DNA of 64,000 nucleotides, from positions 161,183 through 225,182 of the forward strand of contig NZ_LN831197.1 of the NCBI RefSeq assembly GCF_001375535.1. Direction: 5' to 3'. The notes beneath the pieces were generated by a model that had not been told where the DNA came from, did no database searches, and worked only from the letters and a program-made list of their open reading frames with translations. Each line of letters starts with the position of its first letter. Position 1 is the first letter of the stretch. Position numbers and translations under genes: made by a program. The DNA is from Bacillus niameyensis. GTDB taxonomy: Bacteria; Bacillota; Bacilli; Bacillales; Bacillaceae_C. Shown in pieces: positions 6,828 through 14,817 of the stretch.

Positions 6828-7100
6828 ATGGGGTACATTGGCAAACTCAACTATGAACCAAACCGGCAATATCATGAAAGAGTCGCTGAGAAGGGGAAAA
6901 AGCGTGATCCTTTTACAATTACAACAGTACAAAACGTACAATTAACATCACCGTTTCATAGTATTTTCAAAGAACAGGTTGAAAGTTCTTATGAAAAGCA
7001 TAGGGAAGTAAAGCCTTCCTCACCTAAAAGAGAAGATCCCTCATCCAACGTATTGGCGCAAATATATGGTAAGGGGAGACTTTTTAACGAAAGTGTATGA
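6828..7100 (+). CDS. Hypothetical 90-residue protein
   Basis: I do not recognise this family. From ATG 6828 (GGGGGTGGTGG upstream) it reads MGYIGKLNYEPNRQYHERV and continues as a polar, basic protein with DPFTITTVQNVQLTSPFHS in the middle and LAQIYGKGRLFNESV at the end; no membrane segment or signal peptide. The frame is open further up to GTG 6747, but that codon lies within the spoVIF terminator stem, so I prefer ATG 6828. It sits in a spore-gene block, which makes a sporulation role possible but unproven. Confidence 0.6.
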   Translation: MGYIGKLNYEPNRQYHERVAEKGKKRDPFTITTVQNVQLTSPFHSIFKEQVESSYEKHREVKPSSPKREDPSSNVLAQIYGKGRLFNESV

Positions 7101-7118
7101 AAATTAATACTTAAAGGT

Positions 7119-7168
7119 AAAAAACCCCCGAATTTTGTGTTTCCTATCCACAAAATTCGAGGGTTTTT
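7119..7168. terminator. Bidirectional terminator
   Basis: AAAAACCCCCGAATTTTGTG near 7119-7139 pairs with CACAAAATTCGAGGGTTTTT near 7149-7168, between a plus-strand hypothetical gene and the minus-strand yjcF. T tracts exist on both strands. Confidence 0.85.
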
Positions 7169-7611
7169 CATATGACCGCTTTTGATTTCACGATGGTTTT
7201 AACCATTGCTTTATGAGGAATCCCAGCATCCAAAAATTCATCAGATACCACTTTATAACCTAATTTTTCGTAAAAGGGAATTGCATATGTTTGGGCATTA
7301 AGTTTTAATGTCTGGAGATTTTGTTTCATGGCAAACTTTTCAATGCTTTGCATAATCAATTTTCCAGAACCATTTCCCCGATGAGAGGATAAGATGCAAA
7401 TCCGCTCCACTTTTCCGACCTGATCCAATATTCTAAAACGTCCTGCTCCAACTGGAGTTAGTCCATCGTAAAGGACAAAGTGAGTAGACTGATCTTCAAA
7501 TTCATCAATTTCTAACTCAATGGGTACTTTTTGTTCTTCTACAAATACTGCTTTTCTTATTGAAAAAGCATCTTGAAGCTGGTCTTCTGTTGTTGTGCAT
7601 ATTACATTCAT
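7168..7611 (-). CDS. yjcF: GNAT family N-acetyltransferase YjcF
   Basis: A 147-residue acetyl-CoA-dependent N-acetyltransferase of unknown substrate. The acetyl-CoA binding loop is visible as RICILSSHRGNGSGKLIMQS (R/Q-x-x-G-x-G/A form), followed by the helix and strand LKLNAQTYAIPFYEKLGYKV typical of GNAT motif B. The N-terminal SIRKAVFVEEQKVPIELEID is typical of YjcF/ElaA-like members. Start ATG 7611 with AAAGGAAT upstream. Its stop lies at the shared terminator; the next gene upstream on this strand, yjcG, ends 8 bases away, so yjcG and yjcF form one unit, as in B. subtilis. Confidence 0.88.
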   Translation of the reverse strand: MNVICTTTEDQLQDAFSIRKAVFVEEQKVPIELEIDEFEDQSTHFVLYDGLTPVGAGRFRILDQVGKVERICILSSHRGNGSGKLIMQSIEKFAMKQNLQTLKLNAQTYAIPFYEKLGYKVVSDEFLDAGIPHKAMVKTIVKSKAVI

Positions 7612-7618
7612 CCAGTAA

Positions 7619-8128
7619 TTATTCCTTTCCTAACCGAAATGTTTCGTAGGTGGACCAAGAACCGTTTTCCAGTTGATAAACAAGGTGGAAGCGATCTACT
7701 ACCTCCTCGTGATTAACACCAAGCATTCTGAGTGATCCAAACACATCAGAGTGTTCATCATTTGATAATTTTTGTCCAAGTGTTACATGAGGAACAAAAG
7801 GGTGTTCTGGTTCGCCGCCAGGGAGTGTCGTATAAAGGTCATCATGGATCTCTTGCAACTCATCTGTTTTTTCGATTTTAAAGTAAATTGTATTAGTAAT
7901 TGGTTGAAACGAACTGACCTTTAGGAACTTCAAATAAAATGGTTGATATTTTTTAGCAACTGTTGTTAAAATATCAGTTATTTGTTTGGGGTCTTTTTCA
8001 AATTCAAAGGCTTCCTTCAACGTTATATGTGGAGGAATTAAAGCATAGTGTGGATCATACCGTTTTCTGTATGAATTGGCTAAATCTTGTAGCTTCTTGG
8101 ATGGAAAAATAACAACTCCGTATTTCAT
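7619..8128 (-). CDS. yjcG: 2H phosphoesterase / 2'-5' RNA ligase-like protein YjcG
   Basis: The 169-residue protein has the two H-x-T-x motifs that define the 2H phosphoesterase fold: [10 protein letters not shown] near residue 42 and PHVTLGQKL near residue 118. Family members act on 2',5' or cyclic nucleotide phosphodiesters; the substrate of YjcG is unknown. I chose ATG 8128 because AAGGAGGT lies 9 bases upstream on the minus strand; the frame continues to 8152 through that ribosome-binding site. Upstream partner of yjcF in a two-gene unit. Confidence 0.9.
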   Translation of the reverse strand: MKYGVVIFPSKKLQDLANSYRKRYDPHYALIPPHITLKEAFEFEKDPKQITDILTTVAKKYQPFYLKFLKVSSFQPITNTIYFKIEKTDELQEIHDDLYTTLPGGEPEHPFVPHVTLGQKLSNDEHSDVFGSLRMLGVNHEEVVDRFHLVYQLENGSWSTYETFRLGKE

Positions 8129-8346
8129 AACTTTTACCTCCTTCAAATCCATTTTATTTTTTTAAAACAATGGTCAGTACGAGTCCGACTTATAGGCACT
8201 GACAAGGATGTTCATATGTTGCTTTAGTGCCCAGTGTTAGTAACTCTTTAACTTCCCTGCGATAAATAACATTAGTACGCTTTTCTTAATGCCCATTATA
8301 ACATTCACTATAACTATAACAAATTTTCGAATGGCTTAATATCTGT

Positions 8347-9063
8347 TTATTCATAAGAAAACATTTTTTTCAAAGCCCGTTTTAAATCTGGTTGCCAATA
8401 TTTCCAAGAATGGCCACCATCAAATTCATCATAAAAAAGTTGAAATTCTTTTTCCTTGAATATTCGCCGAAGTTTTCTATTTGGTGTTAAGAAATCCCGA
8501 TTGTTGGAGATCTTAACAACAGATTCTTCTTTCCCGATAACTTGATAAATGTTTAAAGGATAGGGGGATTCAAAATCCATAACTTTAGTTATTACATCAT
8601 CATCTACATAAGGAGAATGTAAAATCACCATGTTAAAAATATCTGGATGTTGTATAGCAGTTAGCAAGGAAACTGTCCCCGCAAGGCTATCTCCCATTAT
8701 GGCACGATTTTGATTTATCGGATATTCCTGATCAATCCACGGCACTAATTCATTTGTTAAAAATCGAATAAAGGCCTCATTTTTTTCACCTTTAGGATGA
8801 TATTTTGTTCGTCGGTCTTCGACGTTTTTGTAATGCGACCCTACGATTATTACTTCTTCCATCTTCTCCTCTGTCATCAATTCATCTGCAAAACGCGCCA
8901 ATCGACCTAACTGAAAGTAATCTTTTGCATCTTGAACGATGATAAGTGAATACTTATTAGCTGGAGAATATTGGGCAGGTAAATAGACAAGTATGTCCAT
9001 TATTTCTTTTAATTCATCGCTTTGAAATCGAATATCCTGAATGGTTCCTCGAGGTAAACTCAT
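8347..9063 (-). CDS. yjcH: Esterase of the YjcH (enterochelin esterase-like) family
   Basis: An alpha/beta-hydrolase of 238 residues. The nucleophile elbow G-D-S-L-A-G (NRAIMGDSLAGTVSL) carries the probable catalytic Ser, and FDGGHSWKYWQPDL near the C-terminus carries the catalytic His. The oxyanion and acid regions (LHSPYVDDDV) fit the esterase D / putative esterase family. No signal peptide, so cytosolic; substrate unknown. ATG 9063 gives the best spacing to the AGGTG site; ATG 9069 and GTG 9072 are alternatives. Order yjcF-yjcG-yjcH follows B. subtilis, although a 218-base gap separates yjcH from yjcG. Confidence 0.85.
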   Translation of the reverse strand: MSLPRGTIQDIRFQSDELKEIMDILVYLPAQYSPANKYSLIIVQDAKDYFQLGRLARFADELMTEEKMEEVIIVGSHYKNVEDRRTKYHPKGEKNEAFIRFLTNELVPWIDQEYPINQNRAIMGDSLAGTVSLLTAIQHPDIFNMVILHSPYVDDDVITKVMDFESPYPLNIYQVIGKEESVVKISNNRDFLTPNRKLRRIFKEKEFQLFYDEFDGGHSWKYWQPDLKRALKKMFSYE

Positions 9064-9288
9064 ATTCATCACCTGAATTTAGGGAATTCTTATAATAGAT
9101 GTTCATTTTATCACAATAATTTAGGAAATAGAAAAGAAAAGTCTTTCCGAGGAAATTGAGAAATTGATATTTTGGAATAATTCACTGATAACCATACTAT
9201 AATCGCTTATGGGACAGGAAATATAAATCATATCCTTTGTTTGAATCATGTCTTTTGCTCACTAATAGGGAAAAAAGGAGGAATCAAG

Positions 9289-10323
9289 GTGAATAAGAAG
9301 CATCTTTTTCTAAGTGTTGTTTTTATTGTTTTGATAACTATGATATTAGCTGCTTGTGGCGGAGGCAAAAATACTGAGCCAGAAAAGGAAGAAGGCAATG
9401 GAGATAATGTTTCAAGCGGTAATGATGGAAACGAGGAAAAAAATTATGGTATTGAGTTTCTAAGTTTAGCAACAGGGGGAACTGGAGGTACTTATTATCC
9501 GCTAGGTGGCAGCATGGCTAGTATTATTCAAGATGCAACGGGCATTGATGCAAATGCTACAACATCCAATGCATCTGCAGAAAATATGACCCTACTTAAA
9601 AAGAAAGAAGTAGAAGTAGCTTTTACCCAAACAGACATTGCTACCTATGCAAATGAAGGGACAATGATGTTTGAAGGTGAAAAAATTGAGAATGTGAGAG
9701 GGTTAGGTACGCTTTATCCAGAGACGATACAAATCGTAACTATTGCCGATACAGGAATTAATTCTGTGGAGGATTTAAAGGGGAAGGCTGTGTCTATTGG
9801 GGAAGCAGGATCTGGTACTCGCGCAAATGCTGAACAAATCTTAGAAATGTATGGCATGACAGTGGACGATATTAAAGCCCGTAACTTGTCTTTTGATGAT
9901 TCATCTACAGGGATTCAAGATGGTACGATCGATGCCGCCTTCATCACTGCGGGAACTCCAACAGGGGCAGTAGAAGGATTGGCTGCAACTAAAGATGTGA
10001 AAATTCTCCCGCTAGATAATGATAAGATTGAGGCGTTAATTGAGAAATATCCCTATTATGCAAAGGAAACGATTCCAGCTGGTACGTATAAAGCTGAAAA
10101 CGATATAGAGACCGTTGCTGTGCAAGCGATGTTAGTCGTTCGTGAAGACCTGTCAGAAGATCTTGTTTATGATATAACGAAGGCAATTTTCGAAAATACA
10201 GACAAAATTGGTCACGCGAAAAGTGAATTAATTGATGCTGAAAAAGCACTAAATGGTATGGGAATTGAAATTCATCCAGGGGCTAAAAAATACTATGATG
10301 AAAAGGGAATTTCGAAGGAATAG
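9289..10323 (+). CDS. TAXI-family TRAP transporter substrate-binding lipoprotein
   Basis: Extracytoplasmic receptor of a TRAP transporter. GTG 9289 follows AAAAAAGGAGG; the encoded signal peptide (HLFLSVVFIVLITMILAACG) ends in the lipobox LAAC, so the mature protein is lipid-anchored, followed by an acidic, Gly-rich linker of about 30 residues. The body has the TAXI motifs FLSLATGGTGGTYYPLGGS and KGKAVSIGEAGSGTRANAEQ. Family members bind dicarboxylates, amino acids or related anions; the ligand cannot be told. First gene of an operon with a DUF1850 gene and the fused permease. Confidence 0.93.
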   Translation: MNKKHLFLSVVFIVLITMILAACGGGKNTEPEKEEGNGDNVSSGNDGNEEKNYGIEFLSLATGGTGGTYYPLGGSMASIIQDATGIDANATTSNASAENMTLLKKKEVEVAFTQTDIATYANEGTMMFEGEKIENVRGLGTLYPETIQIVTIADTGINSVEDLKGKAVSIGEAGSGTRANAEQILEMYGMTVDDIKARNLSFDDSSTGIQDGTIDAAFITAGTPTGAVEGLAATKDVKILPLDNDKIEALIEKYPYYAKETIPAGTYKAENDIETVAVQAMLVVREDLSEDLVYDITKAIFENTDKIGHAKSELIDAEKALNGMGIEIHPGAKKYYDEKGISKE

Positions 10324-10327
10324 GAAA

Positions 10328-10364
10328 ACAAGGAGAATAGACCGCAATTTAAAACGGTCTATTC
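10328..10364 (+). other. Intercistronic hairpin between TAXI receptor and DUF1850 genes
   Basis: AATAGACCG pairs perfectly with CGGTCTATT (9 bp) around a 10-base A/T loop. A Shine-Dalgarno sequence AAGGAG is directly upstream of the stem and the presumed start ATG 10382 is 18 bases after it. The hairpin could protect the receptor mRNA end and bring the ribosome site near the next start. No T tract follows, so it is not a plain terminator. Confidence 0.5.
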
Positions 10365-10381
10365 TTTTGACTTTATCACAT

Positions 10382-10900
10382 ATGAAGAAGGGTTTTTTAC
10401 TATTATTATTGTTTAGCATTGGCCTAGCCTTTATTTATACCCCTTTTCAAAAATCACTAGTAGTGGAAGATGGTAAAACGAAGAAACTTATTGCTTTTAT
10501 ACCGATGTACAAAGATGATTATACATTTGGAATTCGCTATACCCATTCGATTCATTTATCTGATGTGGAGGAGACTTATTGCATATTAGCAGATGGGACA
10601 ATTAGGCAATTTGAGTTAATGTACGAAGATACATCAGTTGGAATGCCATCTAATGCAGAGGATGGGGAAACATTTGTTATGGAAGATGGCAAGTTTTTTA
10701 TCAAGAATATGAGAAGGGACTTTCAATCCATTTATATAAGGACAGCACAAGTTGTAGGTAGTCATAAATTAATGATTGGAAAGAATGATGTTGATTTTAC
10801 CGCCTTTGTAGTACCAGGATCGTTGGTACAAGTGAAAATAAGGCGCTTAAGTTTATGGCAAATGTGGAAGGGAGTGGAGATTGATGGAGCATCAACATGA
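10382..10900 (+). CDS. DUF1850 membrane-anchored protein of the TRAP operon
   Basis: A 172-residue protein of the DUF1850 family, found with TAXI-TRAP transporters; its role in transport is unknown. It has one N-terminal hydrophobic anchor (KKGFLLLLLFSIGLAFIYTP) and an outer domain with the family features FGIRYTHSIHLSDVEETY and MPSNAEDGETFV. The start is uncertain: ATG 10382 opens the anchor but has no direct ribosome-binding site except AAGGAG beyond a 9-bp hairpin. The frame is open upstream into the receptor gene, which would give an unlikely Arg-rich extension. The 3' end overlaps the permease gene by 17 bases. Confidence 0.75.
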   Translation: MKKGFLLLLLFSIGLAFIYTPFQKSLVVEDGKTKKLIAFIPMYKDDYTFGIRYTHSIHLSDVEETYCILADGTIRQFELMYEDTSVGMPSNAEDGETFVMEDGKFFIKNMRRDFQSIYIRTAQVVGSHKLMIGKNDVDFTAFVVPGSLVQVKIRRLSLWQMWKGVEIDGAST

Positions 10901-12872
10901 AACACTTTCAAATGAGAAGCAACAGGAATTATTAGAAAAGTACGATCCTGAATCTGCTACACGGAGTGTAAAAGGGGTATTGGGAGCCATTGTGTTTTTT
11001 GGCTTGTTAGCCTTTTCTATATTCCAACTTTATGCATCAATTATGCAAAGTCTTCCTAGACAAATGCTGTTATCTATTCACCTGGGGTTTGCTTTATCAC
11101 TCATTTTCATTTTATTTCCTGCAAGAAAAAAATCCCCAAAAAAGGGGAAGGTGGCATGGTATGATTATATCTTATCCTTTTTATCTATTGGTGTTGGTGC
11201 GTACTGGCCACTTATGCTAGAGACGATCGCAAATAGAGTTGGATCTTTAACTACTCTTGATTTAATAGTCGGAACGATAGCCATTCTATTGACGTTGGAG
11301 GCAACAAGGCGGGCTGTAGGACTGCCTATTACAATCATTGCTTTAATCTTTATTGCCTACGCTTATTTTGGTCAATCTATGCCAGGTTTTTTTGCGCACC
11401 GTGGGGTAGAGTATGAAAGTCTTATTAATACGCTCTTCTTTACTGGTGAAGGAATTCTTGGTACTCCTTTATATGTTTCAGCAACATATATCTTTTTATT
11501 CCTATTATTCGGAGCCTTTTTAGTTAAAACGGGCGTGGGGCAATATTTTAATGATTTAGCATTATCCATTGCAGGAAAAAGGATTGGTGGTCCTGCTAAA
11601 GTTGCAATATTTTCAAGTGCTCTTCAAGGGACTATTAGTGGCAGTTCCGTTGCCAACGTTGTGACATCAGGTTCATTTACGATACCGATGATGAAAAAAC
11701 TAGGTTACCGAAAGGAATTTGCTGGAGCGGTAGAGGCGGCAGCATCTACCGGGGGTCAGCTTATGCCACCTGTTATGGGCGCGGCCGCTTTCCTTATGCT
11801 TGAATTTATAGGTGGAATTAGTTATTGGGAAATCGCCAAAGCAGCAGCCATTCCTGCTGTACTGTATTTTTCGGGAATTTGGATTATGACGCACTTTGAG
11901 GCGAAACGGGTAGGTCTAAAAGGTCTGCCAAAAGAACAACTTCCTAATAAAAAGGAAGTACTAAAAAAAATATACTTACTGATCCCTATACTGGTTGTGA
12001 TAGTTTTATTAATGACTGGGATGAGTGTTATGCGAGCTGCTCTTTGGTCTATTTTAAGTACGATTATTGTCAGTGCTCTTCGTAAAGATACAAGGATTGG
12101 GATGAAGAAAATCATTCTTGCGCTTGTTGATGGAGCACGCTCTGCTTTATCAGTAGCCGCAGCGACAGCAGCAGCCGGTATTATTGTAGGGGTTGTGACT
12201 AAAACTGGGCTTGGTCTAAAATTGGCAAACGGACTTGTTGATCTAGCCAATGGTCATCTACTATTAACGCTTTTTTTCACAATGTTGACCGCTATAGTCT
12301 TAGGGATGGGATCACCAACAACTGCTAATTATGTTATAACATCCACCATTGCAGCTCCAGCAATTATTACGATTCTCATGATAGATATGCCAGTAGGGGA
12401 GCCTATTCCGATCGTCATTGCACTATCGGCTCATCTTTTTGTTTTTTATTTTGGAATAGTAGCAGATATAACACCACCCGTGGCACTTGCAGCATTTGCC
12501 GCTTCTGGGGTATCAGGTGGGGAGCCGATAAGAACAGGGATTAATTCTGCAAAATTAGCTATTGCAGCATTTATTATTCCGTATATGTTTGTCCTCTCTC
12601 CAGAAATGCTGATGATAGATGCAACTATTCTGCAATTAATTTGGATCGTAGTAACAGCCATTTCGGGAATGATCGGAATTGGTGCAGGAGTAATTGGTTA
12701 CTGGTATAGGAAATTATACTGGTTTGAAAGAATCATTGCGATTGTTGCTGGCCTGATGCTAATCTATCCAGAAAGCTTATCAGATGTCCTCGGTCTAGTT
12801 ATATTCGTAGGTATGGTGATCAGTCAAATTTGGACAAAAGGAAAAGGGAAGGAAACATATAGAACGGCATAA
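10884..12872 (+). CDS. TRAP transporter fused permease (4TM/12TM)
   Basis: Membrane component that uses a sodium or proton gradient to move the ligand delivered by the TAXI receptor. The 662-residue protein joins the small (DctQ-like) and large (DctM-like) subunits, as is usual with TAXI receptors. It is almost wholly hydrophobic; recognisable parts are the DctM segments FSSALQGTISGSSVANVVTS, EAAASTGGQLMPPVMGAAAF and MGSPTTANYVITSTIAAPAI, the first two containing the conserved Gly/Ser loops of the substrate path. ATG 10884 has GGGAGTGGAG upstream and overlaps the DUF1850 gene, so translation is coupled. A strong terminator follows at 12907. Confidence 0.95.
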   Translation: MEHQHETLSNEKQQELLEKYDPESATRSVKGVLGAIVFFGLLAFSIFQLYASIMQSLPRQMLLSIHLGFALSLIFILFPARKKSPKKGKVAWYDYILSFLSIGVGAYWPLMLETIANRVGSLTTLDLIVGTIAILLTLEATRRAVGLPITIIALIFIAYAYFGQSMPGFFAHRGVEYESLINTLFFTGEGILGTPLYVSATYIFLFLLFGAFLVKTGVGQYFNDLALSIAGKRIGGPAKVAIFSSALQGTISGSSVANVVTSGSFTIPMMKKLGYRKEFAGAVEAAASTGGQLMPPVMGAAAFLMLEFIGGISYWEIAKAAAIPAVLYFSGIWIMTHFEAKRVGLKGLPKEQLPNKKEVLKKIYLLIPILVVIVLLMTGMSVMRAALWSILSTIIVSALRKDTRIGMKKIILALVDGARSALSVAAATAAAGIIVGVVTKTGLGLKLANGLVDLANGHLLLTLFFTMLTAIVLGMGSPTTANYVITSTIAAPAIITILMIDMPVGEPIPIVIALSAHLFVFYFGIVADITPPVALAAFAASGVSGGEPIRTGINSAKLAIAAFIIPYMFVLSPEMLMIDATILQLIWIVVTAISGMIGIGAGVIGYWYRKLYWFERIIAIVAGLMLIYPESLSDVLGLVIFVGMVISQIWTKGKGKETYRTA

Positions 12873-12906
12873 TAGGAATGATTTACGATGCTTTTTTTTA
12901 ATAATA

Positions 12907-12949
12907 AGGGAAGTGTAGATTAGTGATTTTTGTGTCTACACTTCCTTTA
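12907..12949. terminator. Terminator after the TRAP operon
   Basis: GGAAGTGTAGA (12909-12919) pairs with TCTACACTTCC (12935-12945), followed by TTTATT. It also lies at the 3' end of the convergent minus-strand gene. Confidence 0.8.
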
Positions 12950-13417
12950 TTATGGAGTCTCTGGATTAAATACATGCGATGCAATCCATTTTGATTTCGG
13001 ATTATTAGTGCATTCTCTATTTCGAGAGAGGAAATTAAGTAATTCTAAGTCAGATAATATAATGTTTTGTATAGAAGTGAGTTTTCGAATATGGTATAAA
13101 GATGGATTACATTCATATGAAAAATGATATAGTTCATGGAGAGTGTTAGTCATATTTGTGATTAAGCCTTGGGAAGGTAGTCGAATTCGTGTGAATTCCG
13201 TTAATTCATATCTATTTATTATTAAGTTTAAAAAGCATTGAATGGATTCAAGTGATTCAATAATTGCTTTTAATGTAATTTTATCTTGGATTCCTTTAAT
13301 GTGCATGGATTTCCAAAGTACAAATAAAGATTTTTGGTATGTCGAGAGAGAATCCCATAAGCAATAAAGGGAGTCCCCTGTATCAATCCTCGTCATCGAA
13401 AATTTCAGCGAATTCAT
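12950..13417 (-). CDS. Hypothetical helical protein, overlaps the gene before it
   Basis: I do not recognise this 155-residue protein. From ATG 13417 it reads MNSLKFSMTRIDTGDSLYC and is mostly amphipathic helices (IIESLESIQCFLNLIINRYE, then TNTLHELYHFSYEC). It has no clear membrane segment or signal. The ribosome-binding site AAGGTGA lies inside the upstream gene, and the coding regions overlap by 35 bases in a different frame; ATG 13420 is an equal alternative. The tight overlap suggests the two products work together. Confidence 0.6.
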   Translation of the reverse strand: MNSLKFSMTRIDTGDSLYCLWDSLSTYQKSLFVLWKSMHIKGIQDKITLKAIIESLESIQCFLNLIINRYELTEFTRIRLPSQGLITNMTNTLHELYHFSYECNPSLYHIRKLTSIQNIILSDLELLNFLSRNRECTNNPKSKWIASHVFNPETP

Positions 13418-13847
13418 CATTATCACCTTGGCGACTAGATTCAATCACATTATTTTCCTCTTCGCTCATTTCTCCATTTAAAGAAAGGTCATCTTCAACG
13501 TTATTGGATTCTTCCAGATCTTCATTAAATGGTGTGGGGGGTGAAAGGGATGTTTGCTTCGAGTCGAAATCCACTACTTCTTCGAGCCGGCTTAACGCTA
13601 ACCATTCCTTCATTACAGCCATTCTTAATAATCGCATCGACGAATTATTTAATGATATAATTTCTTCGTTAGAAGGGTGCGTAGGAAAATCAAAATCTTT
13701 ACCTACAAAAGCATGGATTTTTGCTGCTTGGGCATTGAGTATATTGGCCAGAGCCAAATCCTCCTGGGCGATTGATTCTAATAAATGATCAATGACTAAA
13801 TGTCGGGGGGAATGCTCCGGATTTATAGGCTCATTAGGCATGTTCAT
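13383..13847 (-). CDS. Hypothetical acidic-tailed protein
   Basis: 154 residues. Residues 18-50 (VIDHLLESIAQEDLALANIL, then NAQAAKIHAFVG) resemble a short motif I have seen in uncharacterised Bacillaceae spore-surface and hypothetical proteins (ESIA-x-EE-x-x-LA-x-I-x-NAE), but I cannot name a family. The C-terminal 55 residues are very acidic (EDLEESNNVEDD, FAEIFDDED) and probably unstructured. AGGAGG lies 9 bases before ATG 13847 on the minus strand. First gene of a two-gene unit with the overlapping helical protein. Confidence 0.6.
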   Translation of the reverse strand: MNMPNEPINPEHSPRHLVIDHLLESIAQEDLALANILNAQAAKIHAFVGKDFDFPTHPSNEEIISLNNSSMRLLRMAVMKEWLALSRLEEVVDFDSKQTSLSPPTPFNEDLEESNNVEDDLSLNGEMSEEENNVIESSRQGDNDEFAEIFDDED

Positions 13848-14061
13848 CTTTTCTTACCTCCTTAACACGCGTCATCTACATTATTTTATTGAATGGAAAG
13901 CATTACGTGTAAGTTAAACAAGCCCGTTTCTTTCACTTCTCCTACTGCTCAGTTAGCGACAAAAACTTGTAAATGCTCTTTTCAAACGAATCAATAAAAA
14001 CTATTAAAAAACAGTGAAAATTAATATCTATTTGGTTTCTCCGTCAATCTTGCTGAAAATG

Positions 14062-14098
14062 AAAAAACGCTCAATCCCATGAGGGACAAGCGCGTTTT
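14062..14098 (-). terminator. Terminator of the tRNA-Val gene
   Basis: On the minus strand AAAACGC pairs with GCGTTTT, with an inner CCC/GGG pair, followed by TTTTTT. It begins six bases past the tRNA 3' end. Confidence 0.7.
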
Positions 14099-14104
14099 AA
14101 TTAG

Positions 14105-14177
14105 TGATTCCGACTGGTCTCGAACCAGCGACCTCCACCCTGTCAAGGTGGCGCTCTCCCAGCTGAGCTACGGAATC
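14105..14177 (-). tRNA. tRNA-Val (anticodon GAC)
   Basis: A complete 73-base cloverleaf on the minus strand: acceptor GATTCCG pairs with CGGAATC, D-arm GCTCAGCTGGGAGAGC, anticodon stem CCACC/GGTGG with loop TTGACAG giving anticodon GAC, T-arm GCTGGTTCGAGACCAGT with the usual TTCGA. Discriminator A; the CCA end is not encoded. A single tRNA gene with its own terminator; no integrase or direct repeat is seen beside it. Confidence 0.97.
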
Positions 14178-14560
14178 AAGCTATTAAGTTACCAGACATT
14201 TACTAATATACATGGTAACAAGCTCTTCGTCAATCACTTTTAAAAAAATATATGGAAAATTAGTGCTGCAGTTAAGTTTTTTACTAAGTGAGAAATCCAT
14301 CTATTGATAGTAGGACAGCAGAAGTCCTCCGTTAAAGTTTTCAATGATCGTGTTTGAAGAAACGTGTAATCTGATTTTATCCGAGGTATATAAGTTTAAA
14401 ATATTAAGCCTCAGATAAATCTGATTGAACAAGATGAAATTGCGCGAAAAATATTGACACTGTAATCTTTCGCATGTCATAATAATTTTATATACTTTTT
14501 TCATATAATTTAAAAATGGTTATTTAAACATTAAAAATTATATCGCGGAGGTTTATGGTT
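14178..14560. other. Intergenic stretch between tRNA-Val and the 49-aa gene
   Basis: About 380 bases of AT-rich sequence. It holds the promoter at 14454-14483 and presumably the upstream promoter of the tRNA. A 67-codon minus-strand frame at 14301-14504 has no ribosome-binding site and low-complexity content, so I do not call it. Nothing else is seen. Confidence 0.5.
14454..14483 (+). promoter_or_regulatory. Candidate sigma-A promoter of the 49-aa gene
   Basis: A consensus TTGACA at 14454-14459, 18 bases, then CATAAT at 14478-14483; the coding start is about 78 bases downstream. Confidence 0.5.
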
Positions 14561-14710
14561 ATGACGACAAGTGCAGACCCTGGGAAACTCTCAGTAAATT
14601 CGACAATTTCGCTTAAAGGAATTGTGAAAGCTATTTTCAAAGATACCGTTCACGTTCAAATCGGCGGTAAAATTATCACTTTACCAATTTCAAAATTAAC
14701 AAATAATTAA
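14561..14710 (+). CDS. Small 49-residue protein with an SH3-like pattern
   Basis: ATG 14561 follows CGGAGGT at 9 bases; ATG 14555 is an alternative. The protein runs MTTSADPGKLSVNSTISLKG, then IVKAIFKDTVHVQIGGKIITLPISKLTNN. Alternating hydrophobic residues and the pattern KGIVKAIFKDTVHVQI resemble a short beta-barrel such as the DUF2187 protein YkvS at 34840 (QGIVEKVNENSVIVDL). That likeness is my inference; I do not know the family. It has its own promoter and terminator, so it is very probably a real gene. Confidence 0.65.
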   Translation: MTTSADPGKLSVNSTISLKGIVKAIFKDTVHVQIGGKIITLPISKLTNN

Positions 14711-14745
14711 ACATGAGCAGGAATTTGTTTATCAATACATTTTGG

Positions 14746-14774
14746 AGGAACCTATAAAAAGGTTCCTTTTTTTA
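14746..14774 (+). terminator. Terminator after the 49-aa gene
   Basis: AGGAACCT (14746-14753) pairs with AGGTTCCT (14760-14767), followed by TTTTTT. Confidence 0.85.
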
Positions 14775-14817
14775 AAATAAAGAGAAGTATACAATTTAGT
14801 CAGGGAGTTATGTCAAA

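Noticed and set aside
11822..12250. 142-codon minus-strand frame inside the TRAP permease gene
   Set aside because: Antisense shadow of a highly hydrophobic coding region with Gly/Ala-rich codons; no start signal.
13339..13788. 149-codon plus-strand frame opposite the two unknown minus-strand genes
   Set aside because: Ser-rich shadow; the minus-strand frame has AGGAGG at proper spacing and a coupled partner.
14105..14177. Attachment site of an integrated element at tRNA-Val
   Set aside because: No integrase, no repeated tRNA 3' end and no phage or ICE genes are visible nearby.
14301..14504. 67-codon minus-strand frame
   Set aside because: No ribosome-binding site, low-complexity content, and it overlaps the promoter region of the 49-residue gene.
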